NCBI GenBank assembly: GCA_040005555.1 | Contig: JBDTYT010000033.1 | Coordinates: 1-16,344, forward strand | Reading direction: 5' to 3' | From: JBDTYT01 sp040005555 | GTDB lineage: Bacteria > Actinomycetota > UBA4738 > HRBIN12 | DNA length: 16,344 nucleotides | Shown here: piece by piece, positions 12,428-16,344 of the stretch | How positions within the stretch are numbered: the first letter of the stretch is position 1 | How the letters are laid out: every line of letters begins with the position of its first letter | Notes under the pieces: model-generated | Seen by the model: only the letters and a program-made list of their open reading frames with translations | Told to the model about the DNA's origin: nothing | Databases searched by the model: none | Translations under genes and position numbers: made by a program

Positions 12428-12477
12428 TCCTGCTGCTCATCTCCGTCGGAGCCATGTCCACGGCGCGGTACCGGTGA
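12424..12477 (+). CDS. Possible 17-residue hydrophobic leader ORF 2
   Basis: ATG at 12424 encodes MILLLISVGAMSTARYR, a short hydrophobic run with a basic end. It overlaps leader ORF 1 by 4 nt upstream (ATGA) and the DrrA start by 4 nt downstream (GTGA). It has no ribosome-binding site of its own, so it would depend on coupling. It could instead be the tail of a longer frame opening at GTG 12223, but the upstream part of that frame crosses the terminator hairpin and looks non-coding. Confidence 0.4.
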   Translation: MILLLISVGAMSTARYR

Positions 12478-13430
12478 GGGCCCTCGCCTCCGACGAGGTC
12501 ATCCGCACCGAGCAGCTCACGAAGGTGTATCCGGGCGATATCCGGGCGGTGGACGAGCTCGATCTCGAGGTGCACCGGGGGGAGATCTTCGGCCTGCTCG
12601 GACCCAACGGTGCCGGCAAGACCACGACCGTCGGCCTCCTCACCACGCGGATCATCCCGACCTCGGGCCGAGCCTGGGTCGGTGGCATCGACGTGGTGGC
12701 GGCCCCGGCGGTGGCCAAGCAGGCCATCGGCGTCGTGCCGCAGACCAACACGCTCGACCGCAGCCTCACCGTGCGTGACAACCTGACCTTCCACGGCCGC
12801 TACTTCGGCATGACCGCCCACGACGCTCGCGCCGCTGCGGACGACCTGCTGAAGCGCTTCCTTCTCGCGGATCGCGCCGACGCCAGCGTGTACGCGCTCT
12901 CGGGCGGGATGGCCCAACGCCTCATGGTGGCGCGCGCGATCTTGCATCGCCCGCCCATCTTGTTCCTGGACGAGCCGACGGCCGGGCTGGATCCGCAGAG
13001 CCGCCTCGCGCTGTGGGAGATCCTGGGTGAGCTCCATGCCGCGGGCCAGACCGTGCTGCTGACGACGCACTACATGGAGGAGGCCGACAAACTCTGCGAT
13101 CGCGTGGCGATCATGGATCACGGGAGGATCCTGGCGCTCGACACGCCGAGCGGCTTGAAGGCTTCGATCGACGCGGAGACGGTCGTGCGCGTGGTGACCG
13201 ACGGAGATCCGGCTGCACTTGCGACACGACTGGGTGAGATGGATGGGGCGGCGAGGGCCGCGGTCGTCGAAGGTGCGGTGAACCTGTACCTCAAGGGCGT
13301 GACCGGCGTGATCCCGAAGGTCGTCGACGCGGCCGAGGCGGCCGGGTACCGGGTGACAGATCTCTCATCGACCGAGCCGACGCTCGAGACCGTGTTCATC
13401 ACCCTGACGGGAAAGGATCTGCGCGAATGA
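12474..13430 (+). CDS. DrrA-like ABC transporter ATP-binding protein
   Basis: A 318-aa ATPase of the daunorubicin-resistance (DrrA) type. Walker A GPNGAGKTT (43-51), Q-loop at PQTNTLD (Q91), signature LSGGMAQR (143-150), Walker B ILFLDEPTAGLD (163-174) and switch His200 (LTTHYMEEA) are all intact. The last 90 residues form the extra C-terminal domain (DUF4162-like) found in DrrA and related exporters. GTG 12474 is the first possible start after an in-frame TGA at 12396; it has no Shine-Dalgarno and overlaps a small ORF (GTGA), so it probably depends on translational coupling. It overlaps the permease gene downstream (ATGA). The substrate is unknown. Confidence 0.93.
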   Translation: MRALASDEVIRTEQLTKVYPGDIRAVDELDLEVHRGEIFGLLGPNGAGKTTTVGLLTTRIIPTSGRAWVGGIDVVAAPAVAKQAIGVVPQTNTLDRSLTVRDNLTFHGRYFGMTAHDARAAADDLLKRFLLADRADASVYALSGGMAQRLMVARAILHRPPILFLDEPTAGLDPQSRLALWEILGELHAAGQTVLLTTHYMEEADKLCDRVAIMDHGRILALDTPSGLKASIDAETVVRVVTDGDPAALATRLGEMDGAARAAVVEGAVNLYLKGVTGVIPKVVDAAEAAGYRVTDLSSTEPTLETVFITLTGKDLRE

Positions 13431-14263
13431 CCGCGACGGCGACCGACCTCATCGAGCTCCGGCCGGCCGGGCCCGCGGCCAGGCGAGCGTTCTCCGGCCT
13501 GTTGCTCCGCGACCTTCACGTCCTGCGCAAGAACGCCGGGCAGTTCGCGATCCGCACGATCATGCAACCGCTGCTGCTCGTGTTCGTCTTCACCTACGTG
13601 TTCCCGAAGATCGGGCAGAGGATCGGCGGCAGCCAGGAGGCTCAGGCTGCATTCTCGACGCTCCTCATGGCGGGGGTCATGGCGACGAGCCTGATCTTCC
13701 AAGGGGTGCAAGCCGTCGCGCTGCCACTCGTGCAGGAGTTCGGGTTCACGCGCGAGATCGAAGACCGGGTCATGGCGCCCCTTCCGGTGTGGGCAGCGGC
13801 GGTGGAGAAGCTCGTCTCGGGTTCCGTGCAAGGGCTCCTCGCTGCGCTCGTGGTGTTCCCGCTCGCGGCGGTGATCCCCGCAACGCCGGTGCACCTGACG
13901 ATCAGGTGGGAGTACCTGCTGACGATCGTCCCGCTCGCCGCGTGGGTGGGCGCGGCGCTCGGCCTCGTGATGGGAACGCGGGTGGCGCCGCAGCAGGTGC
14001 CCCTGCTCTTCTCCATCGTCGTGATCCCGATGACCTTTCTCGGAGCGATCTACTACCCGTGGTCGAGCCTGTCCCCGATCCCGTGGCTCCAGTACTTCGT
14101 GTTGTTGAACCCGCTCGTGTACATGAGCGAAGGGTTCCGGATGGCGCTCACGTCCGGCGTCCCACACATGCACGCCTCGGCGATCTACGGCGCGCTCATC
14201 GGGTTCGCAGTGCTCCTCACGTGGTTCGGCGTCGATGGGTTCCGAGGTCGCGTCCTCGGCTAG
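13427..14263 (+). CDS. DrrB-like ABC-2 type permease
   Basis: A 278-aa ABC-2 membrane protein. After an N-terminal cytoplasmic part with RDLHVLRKN, about six hydrophobic segments follow: TIMQPLLLVFVFTYVF, FSTLLMAGVMATSLIFQGV, SGSVQGLLAALVVFPLAAVI, LLTIVPLAAWVGAALGLVMG, VPLLFSIVVIPMTFLGAIYY and IYGALIGFAVLLTWFGV. The loops 'REIEDRVMAPLPVW' and 'YYPWSSLSPIPWLQYFVLLNPLVYMSEG' are hallmarks of DrrB/NodJ-type permeases. It works with the ATPase encoded just upstream, with which it overlaps by 4 nt, as an efflux system in the cytoplasmic membrane. AAAGGAT about 11 nt upstream is a weak ribosome-binding site. Confidence 0.93.
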   Translation: MTATATDLIELRPAGPAARRAFSGLLLRDLHVLRKNAGQFAIRTIMQPLLLVFVFTYVFPKIGQRIGGSQEAQAAFSTLLMAGVMATSLIFQGVQAVALPLVQEFGFTREIEDRVMAPLPVWAAAVEKLVSGSVQGLLAALVVFPLAAVIPATPVHLTIRWEYLLTIVPLAAWVGAALGLVMGTRVAPQQVPLLFSIVVIPMTFLGAIYYPWSSLSPIPWLQYFVLLNPLVYMSEGFRMALTSGVPHMHASAIYGALIGFAVLLTWFGVDGFRGRVLG

Positions 14264-14320
14264 CCCTTGCGGACCCTCACGAGGCGCGGAGATCCGGCCC
14301 ATCCAGGCCCGCCCGCACGA

Positions 14321-14345
14321 GGTTCGCGCCCGTGCCGTAGGGTAG
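14321..14345 (+). promoter_or_regulatory. SigB/SigF-type promoter for the LEA-like repeat protein
   Basis: GGTT (14321-14324), a 15-nt spacer, GGGTAG (14340-14345), then 4 nt to the ATG at 14350. Read instead as a general -10, TAGGGT (14338-14343) lies exactly 6 nt before the ATG. Either way the mRNA should be leaderless, as no Shine-Dalgarno exists. Confidence 0.55.
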
Positions 14346-14349
14346 GGGC

Positions 14350-14691
14350 ATGAGCGAAACCCGGAAGGGACCGTTGGACCAGCTCGGCGACGCGCTCGCC
14401 GGCCTGGCCAAGAAGGCGCCGGCCGCCGGCAAGGCGATCTCGGATAAGGCTCCCGAGATCGCGAAGCTCGTAGCCGAGAAGGCGCCACAGGCAGCGCGCA
14501 AAGTGGCCGCGAAGACCTCCCCGCAAGTCGCCAAGGTCATCCGCGCGACCGGTGACCAGGTGGCCAAGCGCGCACCGCAGATCGGCAAGGCCGTTGCCGA
14601 CAACGCGCCGAAGATCGCCGAGAAGGTCGCCCGCAGGGCGGAGAAGCGGCCCAACAGACCCTCCTCCGAGGACGGCCCCGCGACTCCGTAG
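14350..14691 (+). CDS. LEA-like Ala/Lys-rich protein with 11-residue repeats
   Basis: A 113-aa, strongly basic, Ala/Lys/Pro-rich protein without Cys or Trp. Residues 22-95 consist of about six units near 11 residues long: KAPAAGKAISD, KAPEIAKLVAE, KAPQAARKVAA, a 12-residue unit (KTSPQVAKVIRA) plus a 7-residue partial, RAPQIGKAVAD and NAPKIAEKVAR. The 11-residue amphipathic period resembles group 3 LEA proteins, which protect cells during desiccation; the regular Pro at position 3 is unusual. The Pro/Ser-rich tail is probably disordered. The SigB-type promoter just before it supports a stress role. A membrane- or DNA-binding role, given the basic charge, is an alternative. Confidence 0.8.
   Translation: MSETRKGPLDQLGDALAGLAKKAPAAGKAISDKAPEIAKLVAEKAPQAARKVAAKTSPQVAKVIRATGDQVAKRAPQIGKAVADNAPKIAEKVARRAEKRPNRPSSEDGPATP
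14413..14634 (+). repeat. Coding tandem repeat, 33-nt period
   Basis: This is the stretch encoding the 11-residue units of the LEA-like protein. The units are diverged at DNA level but keep the Lys/Arg/Asn-Ala-Pro beginning in five of six copies. The period breaks once in the middle (a 12- plus a 7-residue unit). Confidence 0.65.
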
Positions 14692-14766
14692 CGAGACAGG
14701 CCGGCGCGGCTCGGAGACGTTCGGCATAGCCTCCGCGTACCTACGGGCGAAAAGAGGGGTCTCACG

Positions 14767-15624
14767 ATGCGCACTTCACGTCGGATCCGAGCATTTCTGG
14801 CCGCGGTGTCGGGGGTCGGCCTGTTCGCGGCGGGGATGGCGAGCTCGGCGATGTTCGGTCAGGCCACCGCCGGCAGCGAACGAGCTCCCACCTCCCTGCC
14901 CGGGTTCAGCCAGGTCGTGAGCCTCTCGCACATCAACGACCCGGCGAAGATCCCGCTGTTCCCGGGCGACCCGAAGTTCCGCATCGATACCGCGTTCACG
15001 ATCCCCCAGGACGGCTTTTTCCTCGAGTACGTCCAGGAGGGAACGCACACCGGGTCTCATTACAGCGCGCCGTGCCACTTCCACGCGGGTGGGCTGTGCG
15101 CCGACCAGCTCTCTCCGTCGGACCTCGTGATGCCGGCGGTCGTCGTCGACGTGCGAGCGCAGGTCGCGCGGGATCCCGATTACATCGTGACCATCGCCGA
15201 TCTGAAGGCCTGGGAGTCGGTGAACGGACAGCTGCCGCCGGGTGCCGCCGTCCTGTTGTGGACGGGGTGCGCACGCTTCTGGGCCGACGGGAACACCGAC
15301 GGCGAGCCGAACTATTACAACTGCGGCAGCGGTCTGTCCGGCAATCACCAGCCGGGGTTCTCGCGCAACGCGGTCAAGTGGCTGATCCGAAGCGGCGTCC
15401 TCGGCAAGACCGGGGCGACCGGCACCGACACCTTCGGGCCTGATCCCGCGTCCGACGTCGGGTACCTGCCCACCTGGCTCACGCTTCGCCGGCACCGCGT
15501 GACGCTCGAGAACCTCACGCACCTGGGCGCGATCCCCCCGGTCGGCGCGTGGGTGGTCCTCGGGAGCCCCCGCAACGTGCACGGTTCCGGCGCGCCCGGG
15601 ACGATCCTCGCGTTGATCCCGTAG
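14767..15624 (+). CDS. Secreted cyclase-family (kynurenine-formamidase-like) protein
   Basis: A 285-aa protein with an N-terminal signal: SRRIRAF, then a hydrophobic stretch (FLAAVSGVGLFAAGMASSAM) and a likely cleavage after ATA (residue 35); the SRR may mean Tat export. The mature part matches the cyclase family (PF04199, metal-dependent hydrolases). The metal motif HxGTHxDxPxHF appears as HTGSHYSAPCHF (residues 94-105): the three His (94, 98, 104) are present but the Asp is Ser100. Later family stretches are AVLLWTGCARFW and THLGAIPPVGAWVVLGSP. Four Cys in the mature part could form disulfides. ATG 14767 follows AGAGGGG by 7 nt. The substrate is unknown. Confidence 0.85.
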   Translation: MRTSRRIRAFLAAVSGVGLFAAGMASSAMFGQATAGSERAPTSLPGFSQVVSLSHINDPAKIPLFPGDPKFRIDTAFTIPQDGFFLEYVQEGTHTGSHYSAPCHFHAGGLCADQLSPSDLVMPAVVVDVRAQVARDPDYIVTIADLKAWESVNGQLPPGAAVLLWTGCARFWADGNTDGEPNYYNCGSGLSGNHQPGFSRNAVKWLIRSGVLGKTGATGTDTFGPDPASDVGYLPTWLTLRRHRVTLENLTHLGAIPPVGAWVVLGSPRNVHGSGAPGTILALIP

Positions 15625-15659
15625 GTGTCCGTGCGAATCGCGAACCAGCCCGCCCCGGC

Positions 15660-15665
15660 TACCCT
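15660..15665 (+). promoter_or_regulatory. Leaderless -10 element for the peroxiredoxin gene
   Basis: TACCCT (15660-15665), 6 nt, then ATG (15672). No Shine-Dalgarno precedes the ATG. Spacing is identical to that of the elements at 5905 and 5874. Confidence 0.55.
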
Positions 15666-15671
15666 AGGCAC

Positions 15672-16136
15672 ATGACGATCCTCGAGGCCGGAGACCTCGC
15701 GCCGCCGTTGTCACTCCTGGATCAGTACGGGAACACGGTCCGCCTCGAGCGGTTCCGCGGACGGAAGGTGCTCGTGTACTTCTACCCGGAGGCCGATACG
15801 CCCGGGTGCACCACGCAGTCCTGCGCGATCCGCGATCACATGCAGGACCTCGCGGAGATCGGGACGGACGTCGTGGGGATCTCGCCTGACCTGCCGGACA
15901 AGCAGCTCGCGTTCGATGAGAAATACGGTCTCGGCTTCCCGTTGCTCTCGGACCCGGACCACGCCGTCGCCGAGGCATGGGGCGCGTGGGGCGAGAAGAC
16001 CCGGGGCGGCACCACCTTCGAGGACATCATCCGCTCGTCGTTCCTCGTGGACGAGTCCGGCCGTATCGAACGAGCCTGGTACGCGGTGAAGCCCGAAGAC
16101 ACCGTACCGAACGCCCTCGCGGCGATCAGCGCCTGA
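15672..16136 (+). CDS. bcp: Bcp-type peroxiredoxin (thiol peroxidase)
   Basis: A 154-aa AhpC/TSA-fold protein of the Bcp/PrxQ class. The active site ADTPGCTTQSC has the peroxidatic Cys46 and the resolving Cys51 five residues later, the atypical 2-Cys arrangement of this class. VLVYFYPEADTPGC and VVGISPDLPDKQLAF are typical of the family. It reduces hydrogen peroxide and organic peroxides in the cytosol using thioredoxin-like donors. ATG 15672 is supported by the leaderless -10 and by homology, as Bcp proteins begin a few residues before 'GDxAPxxxLxDQxG'. Its 3' end overlaps the convergent aldo/keto reductase gene by 11 bp. Confidence 0.95.
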   Translation: MTILEAGDLAPPLSLLDQYGNTVRLERFRGRKVLVYFYPEADTPGCTTQSCAIRDHMQDLAEIGTDVVGISPDLPDKQLAFDEKYGLGFPLLSDPDHAVAEAWGAWGEKTRGGTTFEDIIRSSFLVDESGRIERAWYAVKPEDTVPNALAAISA

Positions 16137-16344
16137 TCGCTTCAGCCTCGTCGAGCGCCACCAGCTCCTCGTCGCTCAACCGCCAGGTCGAGGCGTCGAC
16201 GTTGGCCCGGACCTGCTCGGCCGTCGTGGCCCCCGCGATCACGGACGCCACCGGTCGCTTCGCGAGGAGCCAGGCGAACGCCAGCTCGAGCAGGGTGTGT
16301 CCGCGATCGCCGGCGAACCGCGCGAGGCGATCGATCCGATCGAA
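16126..16344 (-). CDS. Aldo/keto reductase, C-terminal part (partial)
   Basis: An open frame runs from the right edge to TGA at 16128-16126, 72 residues. The stretch GHTLLELAFAWLLAKRPVAS, then VIAGATTAEQVRANVDAS and WRLSDEELVALDEA is the classic C-terminus of NADPH-dependent aldo/keto reductases: the last barrel strands with the cofactor-phosphate contact near 'PVASVIAGATTAEQV'. The catalytic Tyr/Lys region lies outside the window. It converges on the peroxiredoxin gene with overlapping stops. Confidence 0.9.
   Translation of the reverse strand, partial: FDRIDRLARFAGDRGHTLLELAFAWLLAKRPVASVIAGATTAEQVRANVDASTWRLSDEELVALDEAEAIRR

Noticed and set aside
12223..12477. 84-aa plus-strand frame from GTG 12223
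   Set aside because: Its first part crosses the terminator hairpin and has no ribosome-binding site; only the last 17 codons are kept as a possible leader ORF.
13118..14488. 456-aa minus-strand open frame
   Set aside because: Antisense shadow of the DrrA/DrrB genes; GC-rich sequence simply lacks stop codons there.
15659..15664. GGGTAG on the minus strand before the peroxiredoxin
   Set aside because: No GTTT-like -35 at 14-17 nt, and it would transcribe antisense into the cyclase gene; the same bases serve better as the plus-strand TACCCT -10.
1..16344. tRNA/rRNA genes, CRISPR arrays, insertion sequences, attachment sites
   Set aside because: I looked for cloverleaf arms with CCA ends, regularly spaced repeats, transposase motifs and flanking inverted repeats and saw none.

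Overview
The window is very GC-rich, gene-dense and has no mobile-element, CRISPR, tRNA or rRNA signature. It looks like chromosomal sequence of an Actinomycetota bacterium. The evidence is an F420-type luciferase-like oxidoreductase, a SigB/SigF/SigG-family sigma factor with RsbV/RsbW-like partners, a CDGSH protein next to a haem-oxygenase-like iron enzyme, DrrAB-type exporters, frequent GTG starts and apparently leaderless promoters. Assignment below phylum (perhaps an uncultured or Thermoleophilia-like lineage) is a guess.

Layout. (1) 1-164: the end of a membrane protein, then a strong hairpin terminator. (2) 282-2921: a general-stress sigma module. On the minus strand, a STAS anti-anti-sigma protein overlaps a degenerate RsbW-like protein, followed by an intact RsbW-like ATPase whose reading frame runs without a stop into a CsbD stress protein. 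Divergent on the plus strand are a second degenerate RsbW-like protein and the sigma factor. (3) 2957-4934: CDGSH iron-sulfur protein, convergent iron-containing redox enzyme, a GlsB/YeaQ membrane protein and a small Cys-rich protein. (4) 4953-7892: a membrane-anchored Rieske-like protein that has lost its cluster cysteines, divergent from an LLM oxidoreductase plus an L7/L12-like zinc-ribbon protein, then a DUF2231 membrane protein. (5) 7990-11585: a heterodimeric ABC exporter with one degenerate ATP site. (6) 11726-12196: a coiled-coil membrane protein. (7) 12395-14263: a DrrAB exporter preceded by a chain of tiny overlapping ORFs. (8) 14350-16344: an 11-residue-repeat LEA-like protein, a secreted cyclase-family protein, a Bcp-type peroxiredoxin and the end of an aldo/keto reductase.

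How it fits together. The most coherent theme is a local general-stress regulon. Six sites read GTTT/GGTT/GCGT-N15-16-GGGTAG/C, close to the known SigB/SigF promoter consensus. They sit in the right orientation before the ATPase-CsbD gene, CsbD itself, the CDGSH gene, the GlsB gene, the coiled-coil membrane protein and the LEA-like protein. The sigma factor encoded at 2175 is the obvious candidate reader. A second set of genes (5867 minus, 5917, 7990, 15672) has a -10 hexamer exactly 6 nt before the start codon and no Shine-Dalgarno sequence, which suggests leaderless housekeeping transcripts.

No gene-free stretch exceeds 300 bases. The longest (12197-12394, before the leader ORFs) holds a terminator hairpin and a promoter-like sequence. 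All functional statements rest on motif recognition by eye; no searches were run.
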